A DNA stretch of 64,000 nt from Alloyangia pacifica (GCF_003111685.1 NZ_CP022190.1:124001-188000), one strand, 5' to 3'; positions 27,862 through 38,320 are shown, counted from the first letter of the stretch. Translations and numbers: made by a program. The notes: generated from the sequence alone by a model not told the origin.

Positions 27862-30036
27862 ATGACCATCGCCGATTTTCTCAAAGCCCCGATCCCCGAG
27901 CCCCTGAAGCTGCCCGACATCGACCTGTCCGGGCCGGGCCGTTTCTTCAACCGCGAGCTCAGCTGGCTTGGCTTCAACTGGCGGGTGCTGGAAGAGGCCG
28001 AGAACACCAAGGTGCCGCTGCTGGAGCGGCTGCGCTTCCTGTCGATCTCGGCGACCAACCTCGACGAGTTCTACACGGTGCGCGTCGCCGGCCTGCGCGA
28101 GCTCGCCCATGCGGGCAACACCACGCCGGCGGCGGACGGGCTGACCCCGGCCGAGCAGCTGGTGCTGATCGACCAGGACGCGCGCGAGCTCATGGCGCAG
28201 CAACAGCGGGTGCTCGGCACCTTGCAACTCGAGCTCGAAGCGGCGGGCATCAGCCTCGTGCTGCGCGAAGACCTGCAGCCCGAGGACCTCGAGTTCCTGC
28301 AAAGGCAATTCCTCGAGCAGGTCTTCCCGGTGCTCTCGCCGCTGGCCATCGACCCGGCGCACCCCTTCCCCTTCATCGCCAACATGGGCTACTGCCTCGC
28401 GCTCGAACTCGAGCGCAAGCGCGACCGCCGTACCCGGCAGGCGCTGCTGCCGATCCCGCATCAGATCTCCCGTTTCATCGACCTGCCCGCAGGCGAGGGT
28501 GCGAAGCGCTTCATCTTCCTCGAGGACGTGCTGCTGCTGCACATCGAAAGCCTCTTCCCCGGCTACCGGGTGAAGGACCACTTCGGCTTCCGCGTGCTGC
28601 GCGACAGCGACATCGAGGTCGAGGAAGAGGCCGAAGATCTGGTGCGCGAGTTCGAGGTGGCACTGAAGCGCCGCCGCCGCGGCGAGGTGGTGCGGCTGAC
28701 GATCACCGCCGGCGCGCCCAAGCAGCTGCGCAGCATCGTCATGCGTGAGCTGCTGGTCGGCGAGGACGAGGTGATCGAGCTCGACGGGATGATCGGCATG
28801 GCCGACCTCAAGGAGCTGGTGCTCGACGACCGCCCGGACCTCCTGTGGCCCAGCTTCACCCCGCGGGTGCCCGAACGGGTGCAGGACCACGAAGGCAACA
28901 TGTTCGAGGCGATCAAGCAAAAGGACATGCTGCTGCACCACCCCTACGAGACCTTCGACATGGTGGTGCGCTTCCTGACCCAGGCGGCGCTCGATCCCGA
29001 CGTGGTGGCGATCAAGCAGACGCTCTACCGCACCTCGCGCAACTCGCCCATCGTGGAAGCGCTTTGCGAGGCGGCCGAGGACGGCAAGTCGGTGACCGCG
29101 CTGGTCGAGCTCAAGGCGCGTTTCGACGAGGCCGCCAACATTCGTCAGTCGCGGCGGTTGGAGCGTTCTGGCGCCCATGTCGTCTATGGCTTCCTTGACT
29201 GGAAGACCCACGCCAAGATCTCGAGCGTTGTGCGCCGCGAGGGCGACAGGCTGGTGACCTACACCCACTGGGGCACCGGCAACTACCACCCGATCACCGC
29301 CAAGATCTACACCGACCTGAGCTTCTTCACCTGCGACGCGGCGCTTGGTCGGGATGCGTCGAAGATCTTCAACTACCTGTCGGGCTACGCCATGCCCGAG
29401 GGGCTCGAGAACCTGGTCATCTCGCCGCACACGCTCAAGCCCCGCATGCTCGAGTTGATCGAGGCCGAGGCCGAACACGCCCGCGCGGGCCGCCCGGCGC
29501 AGATCTGGCTGAAGATGAACTCGCTGATCGAGCCGGACATGATCGACGCGCTCTATGCCGCCAGCCAGGCGGGGGTGAAGATCGACTGCGTGATCCGCGG
29601 GATCTGCGGGCTGCGGCCGGGGGTCAAGGGCCTGTCCGAGACCATCCGCGTCAAGAGCATCGTCGGCCGTTTCCTGGAACACTCGCGCATCGCCTGTTTC
29701 GGCAATGGCCACGGGCTGCCGCACAGCAAGTCGCGGGTGCTCATCTCTTCGGCGGACTGGATGGGACGCAACCTCAACCGCCGCATCGAGACCGGGGTCG
29801 AGATCATGAACCCCACGGTGAAGGCGCAGATCGTCAGCCAGATCATGGCGGCGAACCTCGCCGACACGGCGCAGAGCTGGGTGATGGAACCCTCGGGCAA
29901 GTTCACGCGCCACCCGGTCCCGGAGGGAGAATTCTCGTTCAACTGCCATCGCTTCTTCATGGAAAATCCCTCGCTCTCGGGCCGCGGTTCGGCCGGGGCC
30001 AAGGACGTGCCCAAGCTCACCCACGCAGGTGACTGA
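27862..30036 (+). CDS. ppk: Polyphosphate kinase 1
   Basis: This enzyme reversibly moves the terminal phosphate of ATP to polyphosphate. The protein is about 724 residues. Its N-terminus has [19 protein letters not shown]. The phosphorylated histidine lies in KTHAKI (residue about 450), and a second conserved block, [22 protein letters not shown], lies near 615-636. The start is uncertain: ATGs at 27853 and 27862 both lack a clear ribosome site, and the latter was chosen by similarity of the N-terminus. ppx follows, so synthesis and breakdown of polyphosphate are encoded together. Confidence 0.94.
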   Translation: MTIADFLKAPIPEPLKLPDIDLSGPGRFFNRELSWLGFNWRVLEEAENTKVPLLERLRFLSISATNLDEFYTVRVAGLRELAHAGNTTPAADGLTPAEQLVLIDQDARELMAQQQRVLGTLQLELEAAGISLVLREDLQPEDLEFLQRQFLEQVFPVLSPLAIDPAHPFPFIANMGYCLALELERKRDRRTRQALLPIPHQISRFIDLPAGEGAKRFIFLEDVLLLHIESLFPGYRVKDHFGFRVLRDSDIEVEEEAEDLVREFEVALKRRRRGEVVRLTITAGAPKQLRSIVMRELLVGEDEVIELDGMIGMADLKELVLDDRPDLLWPSFTPRVPERVQDHEGNMFEAIKQKDMLLHHPYETFDMVVRFLTQAALDPDVVAIKQTLYRTSRNSPIVEALCEAAEDGKSVTALVELKARFDEAANIRQSRRLERSGAHVVYGFLDWKTHAKISSVVRREGDRLVTYTHWGTGNYHPITAKIYTDLSFFTCDAALGRDASKIFNYLSGYAMPEGLENLVISPHTLKPRMLELIEAEAEHARAGRPAQIWLKMNSLIEPDMIDALYAASQAGVKIDCVIRGICGLRPGVKGLSETIRVKSIVGRFLEHSRIACFGNGHGLPHSKSRVLISSADWMGRNLNRRIETGVEIMNPTVKAQIVSQIMAANLADTAQSWVMEPSGKFTRHPVPEGEFSFNCHRFFMENPSLSGRGSAGAKDVPKLTHAGD

Positions 30037-30113
30037 GCGCGGAGGCCTCCGGCGGGCATCGTTTCGGCAACACGACAGCAGGGCGCGCCGCCCTTCCTTC
30101 TCTTTTCTGAATA

Positions 30114-30145
30114 CGCCCCTGCGGCGCGCAGGTGCCGCAGGGGCG
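30114..30145. other. Long perfect hairpin between ppk and ppx
   Basis: A 12-base perfect stem, CGCCCCTGCGGC/GCCGCAGGGGCG with an 8-base loop, lies in the 215-base gap. No U-run follows on either strand. It may partly terminate ppk transcription or stabilise the message. The rest of the gap holds the ppx ribosome site (GGAGGAG) and nothing else recognised. Confidence 0.55.
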
Positions 30146-30251
30146 GAGCCCCCGGTCCATCGCTTGCTGCGCGCGCGCAGCGCCCTAGGCTCTTTTGCGC
30201 CCCGGGCTCTCCATGCTAGAGGGTAGGGCGAGACCAATGCCGGAGGAGCAG

Positions 30252-31823
30252 ATGGACGGTAACGGCGACTCCAGCCACGGCGATGCGGGCCTATTCGGGC
30301 GGCCGCTTTTCGAAGATCCCCGCGCGCGGCGCCTGTCGAAGGTCGGCGTGGTGGACATCGGGTCGAACTCGGTGCGGCTCGTGGTTTTCGACGGCGCGGC
30401 GCGCAGCCCTGCGTATTTCTACAACGAAAAGATCATGTGCGGCCTCGGCGCCGGCATGTCCGAGACCGGGCGGCTGAACCCCGAGGGCAAGGCACGCGCG
30501 CTGGCGGCGCTGCAGCGCTTCCAGACGCTGGCCCGAGGCATGGAGCTGCCGCCGCTCACCGCCGTCGCCACCGCCGCCATGCGCGAGGCCGAGGACGGTC
30601 CCGCCTTCCGCGCCGAGATCGAGCAGGCGACCGGTCTGAAGATCTGGGTGATCGATGGCGACGAGGAGGCGCGGCTGTCGGCGCAGGGCGTGCTGCTCGG
30701 CTGGCCGGGCGCGAACGGGCTGGTCAGCGACATCGGCGGCTCGTCGATGGAACTCGCCGAGATTCGCGGCGGGCAGATCGGCAAGCGCGCGACCTCGGAA
30801 CTGGGGCCGCTGAAGTTCAAGGACCTCGAGGGCGGCAGGAAGGCCCGCGAGAAGTATATCGCCAAGGCGATCGCCGGGCTCGCCGAGCGCATGGGCACCG
30901 AGCCGTCGCCACTGTTTCTCGTCGGCGGGTCGTGGCGCGCCATCGCCCGCATCGACATGGAGCGGCTCGGCTATCCGCTGCACGTGCTGCACGAGTACCG
31001 CATGACGGTGGAGTCGGCTGAGGAGACGCTCAAATTCATCGAGGACGCCGATCTCGACGCGCTGCGCTCTGCCTGCGGCATTTCCTCGGCGCGGATGAGC
31101 CTCGTGCCCTATGCCGCCGAAGTGCTGGCCGAGCTGCTGAAGGTCTTCAAGCCGACCGGCATCGCGATCTCGAGCTACGGCATCCGCGAGGGGCTGCTCT
31201 ACGAGCAGATGCCGCAGATGCTGCGCGACCGCGACCCGCTGATCGAGGCCTGCCGCTTCGCCGAGGCCAAGGACGCCCGCCTGCCCGGCTTCGGCAAGAA
31301 GCTGTTCCGCTTCGTGCTGCCGCTCTTCCCGGGCGCCTCGGAGGCCACGCTGCGCATCGTCAAGGCGGCCTGCCTGCTGCATGACGTGAGCTGGCGCGCC
31401 CATCCCGACTACCGGGCCGAGACCTGTTTCGACAATGCCACCCGCGCGAACTTGGGCGGGCTCGACCACCCCGAGCGGGTCTATCTCGGGCTCGCCCTGC
31501 TGCACCGCTACCGCAACAAGCGCGAGGGCACCCGGTTCGAGGATTTCTACGCGCTTCTCGACAAGGAGCGCACGCAGGAGGCCGAGATTCTCGGCAAGGC
31601 GATGCGCTTCGGCTCGATGCTCTGGATGTCGGATGTCAGCAACGAGGACGGCGCGCAGTTCGACTGGGAGCCCGAAGAGCGCCGCCTGAGGCTGCGACTG
31701 ACCCGCGAGGTGGCGCCGCTCTACGGCGAGGTGGCCGAGGCGCGGCTCCTGTCGCTCGCCAAGGCGCTCTCGGCCAAGGCGCTGGTGCTGGAGATCGACG
31801 GCGCGCCGCGCGAGCTGCTCTGA
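30252..31823 (+). CDS. ppx: Exopolyphosphatase / guanosine pentaphosphatase family
   Basis: This is a 523-residue Ppx/GppA enzyme that shortens polyphosphate from its end and may also hydrolyse pppGpp. The actin-like N-terminal fold shows VVDIGSNSVRLVVFD (about residues 33-47), AVATAAMREAEDG and the second phosphate loop LVSDIGGSSMELAEI. The C-terminal part has an HD-like CLLHDVSWRAHPDYRAE. The start ATG at 30252 follows GGAGG by five bases; ATG at 30237 is an alternative. It pairs with ppk upstream. Confidence 0.92.
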   Translation: MDGNGDSSHGDAGLFGRPLFEDPRARRLSKVGVVDIGSNSVRLVVFDGAARSPAYFYNEKIMCGLGAGMSETGRLNPEGKARALAALQRFQTLARGMELPPLTAVATAAMREAEDGPAFRAEIEQATGLKIWVIDGDEEARLSAQGVLLGWPGANGLVSDIGGSSMELAEIRGGQIGKRATSELGPLKFKDLEGGRKAREKYIAKAIAGLAERMGTEPSPLFLVGGSWRAIARIDMERLGYPLHVLHEYRMTVESAEETLKFIEDADLDALRSACGISSARMSLVPYAAEVLAELLKVFKPTGIAISSYGIREGLLYEQMPQMLRDRDPLIEACRFAEAKDARLPGFGKKLFRFVLPLFPGASEATLRIVKAACLLHDVSWRAHPDYRAETCFDNATRANLGGLDHPERVYLGLALLHRYRNKREGTRFEDFYALLDKERTQEAEILGKAMRFGSMLWMSDVSNEDGAQFDWEPEERRLRLRLTREVAPLYGEVAEARLLSLAKALSAKALVLEIDGAPRELL

Positions 31824-31824
31824 C

Positions 31825-32262
31825 TCAGAGCTCGATCTCGCCGCCCGGCCCGTGCTCGGGCATCTCCGGTGCCGCCTCGGGTGCGTCGGGGTCGAGCTTC
31901 TCGCGGCGGCGGATCAGGATATCGCCATTGGGCAGCATCTCGGGCGCCTCGTAGAGCGTCCAGTCCTCGACCTGCTCCGAGAGCTGCGCCATGGCGGGCC
32001 CCATCTCGTCGACGAAGCTCTGCAGGGCCGGACCCATGCGGTCGGCCAGCCCCTTGAGATCCTGCAGCGCCGGGTCGAGCTCGTCGCGCAGGCCGCGCAG
32101 GAACATGTCGGCGCCGCGCTGCATCAGGCCGGGGCCGTCGTCCGGCGCGTCCTCCGTCTCTCCGAGGGGGGCCGCCTCCTGTGCGAAGGCGGGCGGGGTA
32201 AGCGGCGCAAGAGGCGCCGCAAGGAAGCATGCCGCTAGGGCAAAAGGGAAAATCCGGCTCAT
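31825..32262 (-). CDS. Exported hypothetical protein
   Basis: This is a 145-residue protein with a signal peptide (residues 1-26, ending PPAFAQ) and an acidic mature part. It is rich in Met and Leu helices (DMFLRGLRDELDPALQDLKGLADRMGP, in outline) and ends with a Pro/Glu-rich tail. Homologues are common in Rhodobacteraceae, I believe, but have no assigned function. It converges with ppx, the two stop codons being one base apart. The start was set at the ATG directly before the signal peptide. Confidence 0.68.
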   Translation of the reverse strand: MSRIFPFALAACFLAAPLAPLTPPAFAQEAAPLGETEDAPDDGPGLMQRGADMFLRGLRDELDPALQDLKGLADRMGPALQSFVDEMGPAMAQLSEQVEDWTLYEAPEMLPNGDILIRRREKLDPDAPEAAPEMPEHGPGGEIEL

Positions 32263-32317
32263 TGCGGAACTATAGGCGGCTTGTGCGAGTCGCGACAGAG
32301 AAACCCCGGCACCCCGG

Positions 32318-33319
32318 TCAGACGGCAAGATCCAGCGTGACCGGAAAATGGTCAGATGCGGTCAGCAGCGCCGCGCAAAGCTCGGGCGCCTGCCAGCAAT
32401 GGGCGTCCTCGAAGGGGTGCCAGATCCGCCACTCGCGCGCCACCTCGCGCAGATCGCGCGAGACCATGACGTAGTCGAGCAGAGCCTGCAGGTAGCGTTT
32501 CTCGGGCGCGATATAGAAGCGCGCGGTACTGGGATGCGGCCGAAGCTTGCCCCGCAGCGCCTGCGCCGCGTGGGGATCGTAGAGTGCCCCGTCGCCTTCG
32601 CCGAGGAGGATCTCGACCGAGCTATGGCCGAAAAGCGCCTCGTATTCATCAAGCCCCGGGCCGTCGTTGAGATCCCCCATGACGATGACGCTCTCGCCCT
32701 GCTCGAGCAGCGCGTCGACCCGCCGCCGCAGCCACATCGCCTCGGTCAGCTGCTTGCGCCGATTGGCGATGGAGGTGCGCATGATCTGGTCTTCGCCCTT
32801 GGCGCCATGCGGCGCCTTGGATTTCAGATGCGCGCCGATCAGGCGCAGCACCCTGCCGCCGGCCGTGGTCAGCTCGACCTCGAGCGGCGGCTTGGAGAAG
32901 GCCACGACGTCCTCGGTGTCGTCGAAGTCCAGATCTATGCGGAACGCCCCGTCGAAGCGCGGAGCCCGGTCACTTCGCCCCGGCACGTGCTGTACGCGCA
33001 TCTTGTCGGGGTCATAGAGCAACGCGATCTCCTGATGGGTGTCGTTCACGAAGCCGACAAGCACCTCGCGCGTGCGCAGGTCGAAGGCGCTGGCGAAGTT
33101 GCGCAGGGCGCGGCGGGTGTCGCGGCGGGTTCCAGTGTCAGGCGCCTCGATGATCATCACCGCATCGGCGTCCATGGCCGTGAAGACCATCCCCAGTGCC
33201 TCGGCCTGATCGGCCCGGGTGATGTCACGCCGCCCGGACCAGTGCTCGTCGATCAGCAGCTCGCCGCGATCGCTGAAGAGGTCATCGAACCATTCGACGT
33301 TGTATGTGGCAAGGCGCAT
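32318..33319 (-). CDS. Endonuclease/exonuclease/phosphatase-fold protein
   Basis: This is a 333-residue soluble protein with the DNase I-like fold. Visible motifs are the N-terminal TYNVEWF, the metal glutamate in IIEAPD, VIMGDLNDGPG (about residues 215-225) and the final SDHFPVTLDL, which supply the Asp, Asn and His residues of the active site. The substrate may be nucleic acid or a phospho-ester and cannot be chosen. It is four bases from the next gene upstream and is transcribed with it. Confidence 0.85.
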   Translation of the reverse strand: MRLATYNVEWFDDLFSDRGELLIDEHWSGRRDITRADQAEALGMVFTAMDADAVMIIEAPDTGTRRDTRRALRNFASAFDLRTREVLVGFVNDTHQEIALLYDPDKMRVQHVPGRSDRAPRFDGAFRIDLDFDDTEDVVAFSKPPLEVELTTAGGRVLRLIGAHLKSKAPHGAKGEDQIMRTSIANRRKQLTEAMWLRRRVDALLEQGESVIVMGDLNDGPGLDEYEALFGHSSVEILLGEGDGALYDPHAAQALRGKLRPHPSTARFYIAPEKRYLQALLDYVMVSRDLREVAREWRIWHPFEDAHCWQAPELCAALLTASDHFPVTLDLAV

Positions 33320-33323
33320 GCGC

Positions 33324-34007
33324 TCAGACCTGTTCGCGGGCCGAGATCTCTTCCCATGCCTGGTTGATGGCGATGAGCCGCTTTTCCGAGAGCTTGATCG
33401 CCTCCTCCGGAAGGCCGCGGGCGCACATCACGTCGGGGTGGCTTTCCCGCACGAGCTGGCGCCAGTGCTTGCGGATGTCCTTGATCGGCATCTCGGGGCT
33501 GACGCCAAGCACGGTGAAGGGATCCGGTGCGCAATCCGGAACGAAGCGCGCGCGCAGCGCCCGGAAGGTGGCGTCGGGCATCTCGAAGATCTCGGCGACC
33601 CGCTCGAGGAAAGCATTCTCGGCCGTGTGGTAATTACCATCGGCCATGGCGATGTAGAAGAGTCCCTCCAGCAGGTCCGAAAGCTGCTGCGCATTGCCAT
33701 CGAACATGCGCCGAATGCGGCGCGCGTATTCCTCGAATCCGGCCACGTCCTGACGGGCGAGGTTGAACACCCGCGCCGCTGCGCCCTCGTCCTCGGGCGC
33801 GATGGTGAAGATCTCGCGGAAGGCGGCGACCTCGTTGCGGGTCACCTGCCCGTCGGCCTTGGCCATCTTGGCGGAAAGCGCGATGACGGCGATGGTGAAG
33901 GCGACACTGCGCTCGGGCGGCTGGCGCAGACGCTCAAAGACGGCGGCAAGCCCCTCGCCCTTGGCAAGGGCGGCGATGGCTTCGGAGATGCGGGTCCAGA
34001 TCGACAT
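33324..34007 (-). CDS. DjlA-like co-chaperone (TerB plus J-domain)
   Basis: This is a 227-residue protein. Residues about 30-145 resemble the TerB domain (AFTIAVIALSAKMAKADGQVT; YIAMADGNYHTAENAFLERV). The C-terminal J-domain (about 160-227) keeps the HPD triplet in ESHPDVM that stimulates DnaK ATPase. Unlike E. coli DjlA it has no N-terminal membrane helix, so it is probably cytosolic. It would help DnaK in stress or envelope maintenance; the client is unknown. Confidence 0.85.
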   Translation of the reverse strand: MSIWTRISEAIAALAKGEGLAAVFERLRQPPERSVAFTIAVIALSAKMAKADGQVTRNEVAAFREIFTIAPEDEGAAARVFNLARQDVAGFEEYARRIRRMFDGNAQQLSDLLEGLFYIAMADGNYHTAENAFLERVAEIFEMPDATFRALRARFVPDCAPDPFTVLGVSPEMPIKDIRKHWRQLVRESHPDVMCARGLPEEAIKLSEKRLIAINQAWEEISAREQV

Positions 34008-34104
34008 GCGCTCAGTTTACGCGGCAATGCGGCAACTGTCAGTGCGACAATGAGGGGTCACGAAAATTCTATGGCGTTTCAGCGGATCGCGGCGGTGCCG
34101 CCCG

Positions 34105-34584
34105 TCAGAGAAACTTCTGCATGAGCACGAGATCCATCCAGCGTCCGAACTTGAAGCCAACCTCGGGCAGGCGGGCGATTTGCTTGAAGCCGAGCGCGGC
34201 GTGAAAGGCGATGCCCGCCGGGTTTTCGCCCGAGACCCCGGCAAAGAGGCTGTGTGCGCCCCGCGCCCGCGCCTCGTCCATCAGCGCCTCCATCAGCGCC
34301 CGCCCGACGCCCCGCCCGCGCGCCGCAGGGCCGAGGATCACCGTGTGCTCGAACGTCCTGGCGTAACCCGGGCCGCCGCGGAACTGGAAAAAGGTGGCAA
34401 AGCCGAGCACCAGCCCGCTCTCCTCGGCAACGAGGAAGGCCGGGCCGCGCGCGGCGAAATCAGCCTGAAGCCCCTCGGGGCTCTTGCGCAGGTTGGTGAA
34501 GGTGGCGGCGCTCTCGTCGATGATCGGGTTCCAGATCGCCGCGACGGCGTCGGCGTCCCCCGCGGTCGCGGGACGGATGATCAC
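34105..34584 (-). CDS. GNAT N-acetyltransferase (phosphinothricin-acetyltransferase-like)
   Basis: This is a 159-residue acetyl-CoA-dependent acetyltransferase. The N-terminus IRPATAGDADAVAAIWNP and the coenzyme A loop AARGRGVGRALMEALMDEA (about residues 90-108) are typical, as is the late HAALGFKQIARLPEVGFKFGRW. It resembles phosphinothricin/methionine-sulfone acetyltransferases, but the acceptor cannot be assigned. It overlaps the upstream glyoxalase-like gene by four bases. Confidence 0.85.
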   Translation of the reverse strand: MIIRPATAGDADAVAAIWNPIIDESAATFTNLRKSPEGLQADFAARGPAFLVAEESGLVLGFATFFQFRGGPGYARTFEHTVILGPAARGRGVGRALMEALMDEARARGAHSLFAGVSGENPAGIAFHAALGFKQIARLPEVGFKFGRWMDLVLMQKFL

Positions 34585-35195
34585 TGCAGCACCCGGCGCC
34601 CCGACGGTGTGGCGAAAGCGGCGCGCAGGGCAGGCTTTACCTCGACCGCGAAACCAACCTGCGGGCTCATCAGTACCGAGCCGAGCAGCGCCTGCATCTC
34701 GTCGGCCTGCGGGTGCGCCACGGTGAGCTGCTCGAGCCGCACGCCGGCACCGTCAAGCGACACGCCTGGCGGCACCGGGCTTTCCCATTCGATCAGCGCC
34801 GGGAAGAGCCCGTCGTAAGGCAGCATCCCGTCGCGGGGCACAGAGATCTTCCAGCTCAGCGACCCGCGGGTGACGGCGATCGCCTCTCCGGCCATGGGAA
34901 AGCGCGCCAGCGCCGCGTCGATGTCGGGCACCCGGCAGATCCATTTGTCGAGCCGTGCGGGGCCAGAGAAGTGATCGAGGCCGAACCAGCGCGCCCGCCC
35001 CGGCGCGGGCGCCGAGGGATCGACCGCGATGGCCTCGAGGTAGAGCTCGTCTTCCAGCCCGATCAGGAAGTTGTGGGTGCCGAAGTCGGGATGCGCCCCG
35101 CCCGGCGACAGCGGCTGGCCAAGCCCGCTTTCGGCATGGCTCACCGCCTCTGCCAGCGTCTCGCCGAGAACCGCCAGGTGATCAAGCTCGAGCAT
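34581..35195 (-). CDS. Glyoxalase-like (VOC) domain protein
   Basis: This 204-residue protein matches the glyoxalase-like domain family (Glyoxalase_3 type). It starts LELDHLAVLGETLAEAV, has HPDFGTHNFLIGLEDELYLEAI about residues 40-62 and the late conserved FPALIEWE. VOC proteins are metal enzymes or binding proteins with many roles; no substrate is assigned. GGAGGA lies immediately before two consecutive ATG codons; the second one has the better spacing. It is translationally coupled to the GNAT gene. Confidence 0.75.
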   Translation of the reverse strand: MLELDHLAVLGETLAEAVSHAESGLGQPLSPGGAHPDFGTHNFLIGLEDELYLEAIAVDPSAPAPGRARWFGLDHFSGPARLDKWICRVPDIDAALARFPMAGEAIAVTRGSLSWKISVPRDGMLPYDGLFPALIEWESPVPPGVSLDGAGVRLEQLTVAHPQADEMQALLGSVLMSPQVGFAVEVKPALRAAFATPSGRRVLQ

Positions 35196-35385
35196 CATTC
35201 CTCCGATGTGATTGCATCGCATCACGATAGCCGGGGGCGCGGGGCGCGCAATGGTGAAATGGTCCCTTTGCTGCGCGGCAGCTTGGTCAAGGGCGTCTGG
35301 TGGTGGTCAATCGCGCATGCCGCCGTTAGGGTGCCGCGCAAATGCCCGGCAGCGACGACCGGGCCCCGAGGCAAGGACAATCCCG

Positions 35386-35469
35386 ATGAAAACCCGCACG
35401 CTCTTCCTGATGCTCGCCGCAACGCTTGGTCTCGCCGCCTGCGGCGTGCCCTTCGTGCCGTTCATCTAA
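35386..35469 (+). CDS. Tiny lipoprotein, 27 residues
   Basis: This is a very short gene encoding MKTRTLFLMLAATLGLAACG and then seven residues. A basic N-terminus, hydrophobic stretch and LAAC lipobox make a complete lipoprotein signal, leaving a mature lipopeptide of only about nine residues starting at Cys19. AAGGA lies upstream of the ATG. Two hairpins follow. Such entericidin-sized lipoproteins are easily missed by gene callers. Function unknown; the signal is convincing but translation is unproven. Confidence 0.6.
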   Translation: MKTRTLFLMLAATLGLAACGVPFVPFI

Positions 35470-35479
35470 GCACTGAACG

Positions 35480-35531
35480 GCCGCCCGTCGCACGCGCGGG
35501 CGGCGAGAGGGCTCACGCAGTCTGCGTGAGC
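35480..35531 (+). terminator. Paired hairpins between convergent genes
   Basis: The stem GCCGCCCG/CGGGCGGC (35480-35504) is followed by a near-continuous 10-base inverted repeat, GCTCACGCAG-T-CTGCGTGAGC (35511-35531). They separate the tiny lipoprotein gene from the end of the mutase gene. Neither strand has a U-run, so they may act in both directions with Rho. Confidence 0.6.
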
Positions 35532-35540
35532 TGCCCCCTG

Positions 35541-37676
35541 TCATTCCGCCGCGCGGGGCGCCCCGATGAGGCCGAGGATCTCCTTGGCCGCCGAGGGGAT
35601 ATTGGTGCCCGGTCCGAAGATCGCCTTTACCCCGGCCTTGTAGAGGAAGTCGTAGTCCTGGTGCGGGATCACCCCGCCGCAGATCACGATGATGTCCTCG
35701 GCGCCCTGATCCTTCAGCGCCTGCACCAGCTGCGGGGCGAGCGTCTTGTGGCCGGCCGCCTGCGAGGAGATGCCGACGATGTGCACATCGTTGTCGATGG
35801 CGTCCTGCGCCGCCTCTTCCGGGGTCTGGAAGAGCGGGCCCACGTCGACGTCGAAGCCGATGTCGGCAAAGGCGGTGGCGATGACCTTGGCGCCGCGGTC
35901 GTGCCCGTCCTGCCCCATTTTCACCACCAGCATCCGCGGGCGGCGGCCTTCCGCCTCGGCAAAGCTCTCCACGTCGCGCTGGATCTGGGCAAAACCCTCG
36001 TCGCCCTCATAGGCCGCGCCATAGACCCCGGCGAGGGTCTTCACCTCGGCGCGGTGACGTCCGAATTCCTTTTCCATGGCCATGGAAATCTCTCCGACAG
36101 AGGCCCGCGCACGGGCGGCTTCGACCGCGGCTTCCAAAAGGTTGCCGCCCTCCTTCGCGCGCCGCTCGAGCTCGGCCAGCGCGGCGTCGCATTTCGCCTG
36201 ATCGCGGGTGGCGCGGACGTGCTCAAGCCGCGCCACCTGGCTCTCGCGCACCTTGGCATTGTCGATGTCGAGAATGTCGATCGGGTCTTCCTTGTCCTTG
36301 CGGTACTTGTTGACCCCCACGATCACCTCTTCGCCGCGGTCGATCTGCGCCTGACGGCGCGCGGCGGTCTCTTCGATGCGCAGCTTGGGCATGCCGGAGG
36401 CCACGGCCTTGGTCATACCGCCCATCTCCTCGACTTCCTCGATCAGCGCCCAGGCTTTCTCGATCAGCTCGTTGGTGAGGCTTTCCACGTAGTAGGAGCC
36501 CGCCAGCGGATCGACGACATTTGTCACCCCGGTCTCTTCTTGGAGGATGAGCTGGGTGTTGCGCGCGATCCGGGCCGAGAACTCGGTGGGCAGCGCGATC
36601 GCCTCGTCGAGCGCGTTGGTGTGCAGCGACTGGGTGCCGCCCAGAACCGCGCTCATCGCCTCGTAGGCGGTGCGGATGACGTTGTTGTAGGGGTCCTGCT
36701 CTTGCAAGCTGACGCCCGAGGTCTGGCAATGGGTGCGCAGCATCTTCGAGCGGTCGGACTTGGCGCCGAACTCGGTCATGATGCGGTGCCAGAGCGTGCG
36801 CGCGGCGCGCAGCTTGGCCGCCTCCATGAAGAAGTTCATGCCGATGGCAAAGAAGAACGACAGCCGCCCGGCAAACTTGTCGACATCCATCCCGGCATTG
36901 ATCGCGGCGCGCACATATTCGCGCCCGTCGGCCAGCGTGTAGGCCAGCTCCTGCACGAGGTTCGCGCCAGCCTCCTGCATGTGGTAGCCGGAGATCGAAA
37001 TCGAGTTGAATTTCGGCATCTCGTTCGAGGTGTACTCGATGATGTCCGAGATGATCCGCATCGAGGGCTCGGGCGGGTAGATGTAGGTGTTGCGGACCAT
37101 GAACTCCTTGAGGATGTCGTTCTGGATGGTCCCCGAGAGCACGGAGCGGTCGTGGCCCTGCTCCTCGCCCACGACGATGAAGCTGGCGAGGATCGGGATC
37201 ACCGCGCCGTTCATCGTCATCGAGACGGAAATCTTGTCGAGCGGGATGCCGTCGAAGAGGATCTTCATGTCCTCGACGCTGTCGATGGCGACCCCCGCCT
37301 TGCCCACATCGCCGACCACGCGCGCGTGGTCGCTGTCATAACCGCGGTGAGTGGCGAGGTCGAAGGCGACCGAAACCCCCTGCTGCCCCGCCGCCAGCGC
37401 CTTGCGGTAAAAGGCGTTCGACTCCTCGGCGGTCGAGAAGCCCGCGTATTGCCGGATGGTCCAGGGACGGCCCGCGTACATGGTCGCCTTCACCCCGCGG
37501 GTGAACGGACCGAAGCCCGGAAGCGTGCCCATGTGCGGCAGTTCCGCCGTGTCTTCGGCGGTATAGAGCGGCTGCACGTCGATGCCTTCGAGCGTGTGCC
37601 AGGTCAGATCGTCCAGCGGACGCCCTCTCAGTTCCTTCTCCGCGAGCTGGCGCCAATCGTCCTTCTTCGCCGTCAT
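35541..37676 (-). CDS. Methylmalonyl-CoA mutase
   Basis: This adenosylcobalamin enzyme interconverts (R)-methylmalonyl-CoA and succinyl-CoA and finishes propionyl-CoA assimilation. The 711-residue single chain holds both the TIM-barrel catalytic part ([49 protein letters not shown]) and the C-terminal B12 domain, with the cobalt-ligand motif DGHDRG in [17 protein letters not shown]. The start was placed at MTAKKDDW after GAGAGGA. It is on the same strand as pccA, with a rightward gene in between. Confidence 0.96.
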   Translation of the reverse strand: MTAKKDDWRQLAEKELRGRPLDDLTWHTLEGIDVQPLYTAEDTAELPHMGTLPGFGPFTRGVKATMYAGRPWTIRQYAGFSTAEESNAFYRKALAAGQQGVSVAFDLATHRGYDSDHARVVGDVGKAGVAIDSVEDMKILFDGIPLDKISVSMTMNGAVIPILASFIVVGEEQGHDRSVLSGTIQNDILKEFMVRNTYIYPPEPSMRIISDIIEYTSNEMPKFNSISISGYHMQEAGANLVQELAYTLADGREYVRAAINAGMDVDKFAGRLSFFFAIGMNFFMEAAKLRAARTLWHRIMTEFGAKSDRSKMLRTHCQTSGVSLQEQDPYNNVIRTAYEAMSAVLGGTQSLHTNALDEAIALPTEFSARIARNTQLILQEETGVTNVVDPLAGSYYVESLTNELIEKAWALIEEVEEMGGMTKAVASGMPKLRIEETAARRQAQIDRGEEVIVGVNKYRKDKEDPIDILDIDNAKVRESQVARLEHVRATRDQAKCDAALAELERRAKEGGNLLEAAVEAARARASVGEISMAMEKEFGRHRAEVKTLAGVYGAAYEGDEGFAQIQRDVESFAEAEGRRPRMLVVKMGQDGHDRGAKVIATAFADIGFDVDVGPLFQTPEEAAQDAIDNDVHIVGISSQAAGHKTLAPQLVQALKDQGAEDIIVICGGVIPHQDYDFLYKAGVKAIFGPGTNIPSAAKEILGLIGAPRAAE

Positions 37677-37840
37677 CGTCTCGTCCTCTCTCCTAGCGGG
37701 CGTCGGGCCGGGCGGTCCCGGCGCGCGCAGCACCCCTTCGTTCACGCGCGAGCTGCCGCGGTCAGGCGGCGGCTAATTTTTTCGTCACCCAAGCAGGCAG
37801 GGCCTGTGCAGTGGCGCCCCGCTTGCCTATATCTTGTTGC

Positions 37841-38320
37841 ATGACACGCCGTATTGCCCTTGTCCTGCTTGCCTTTCTGACGCTCACCGCGGGACTCGGC
37901 GCGGCGCAGAGCGCGGAAACGCCGAGCCTCGACGAGTCGATCCGCCCGGCGGGCGAGACCACGCTCGACGAGTTTCTCTGGCTCAAGCGGCCCCTTCTGG
38001 TCTTCGCCGACAACCCCAGCGATCCGCGATACGTGCAGCAGATGCAGCTGATCACCGAGCGGCTCGACGTGCTGGTCGAGCGCGACGTGGTGGTCATCAC
38101 CGACACCGACCCGGCCGCGCGCAGCCCGATCCGCCGCGCCATGCGGCCGCGCGGCTTCATGCTGATGCAGCTGGCCAAGGACGGCTCGGTGATCATCCGC
38201 AAGGCCAGCCCCTGGGACGTGCGCGAGATCACCCGGTCGATCGACAAGCAGCCGCTGCGCCAGCAGGAGGTCCGCGACCGTCGCGACACGCTGCGCGAGC
38301 CATACGCGCCGAGCCAATAA
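37841..38320 (+). CDS. DUF4174-family exported protein
   Basis: This is a 159-residue protein with a signal peptide (about residues 1-24, ending AQSAE) and a thioredoxin-like DUF4174 domain. Visible are KRPLLVFADNPSDPRY near residue 47, RDVVVITDTDP and, at the end, SIDKQPLRQQEVR. Proteins of this family have no proven function; the fold suggests stress or redox roles, but the CxxC pair is absent. It is read against the flanking mutase and pccA genes. Confidence 0.8.
   Translation: MTRRIALVLLAFLTLTAGLGAAQSAETPSLDESIRPAGETTLDEFLWLKRPLLVFADNPSDPRYVQQMQLITERLDVLVERDVVVITDTDPAARSPIRRAMRPRGFMLMQLAKDGSVIIRKASPWDVREITRSIDKQPLRQQEVRDRRDTLREPYAPSQ

Noticed and set aside
34713..37844. Very long rightward frame opposite the mutase gene
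   Set aside because: It is the antisense of methylmalonyl-CoA mutase and neighbours, a typical artefact of high-GC codon use; the His/Gly/Arg-rich translation has no domains.
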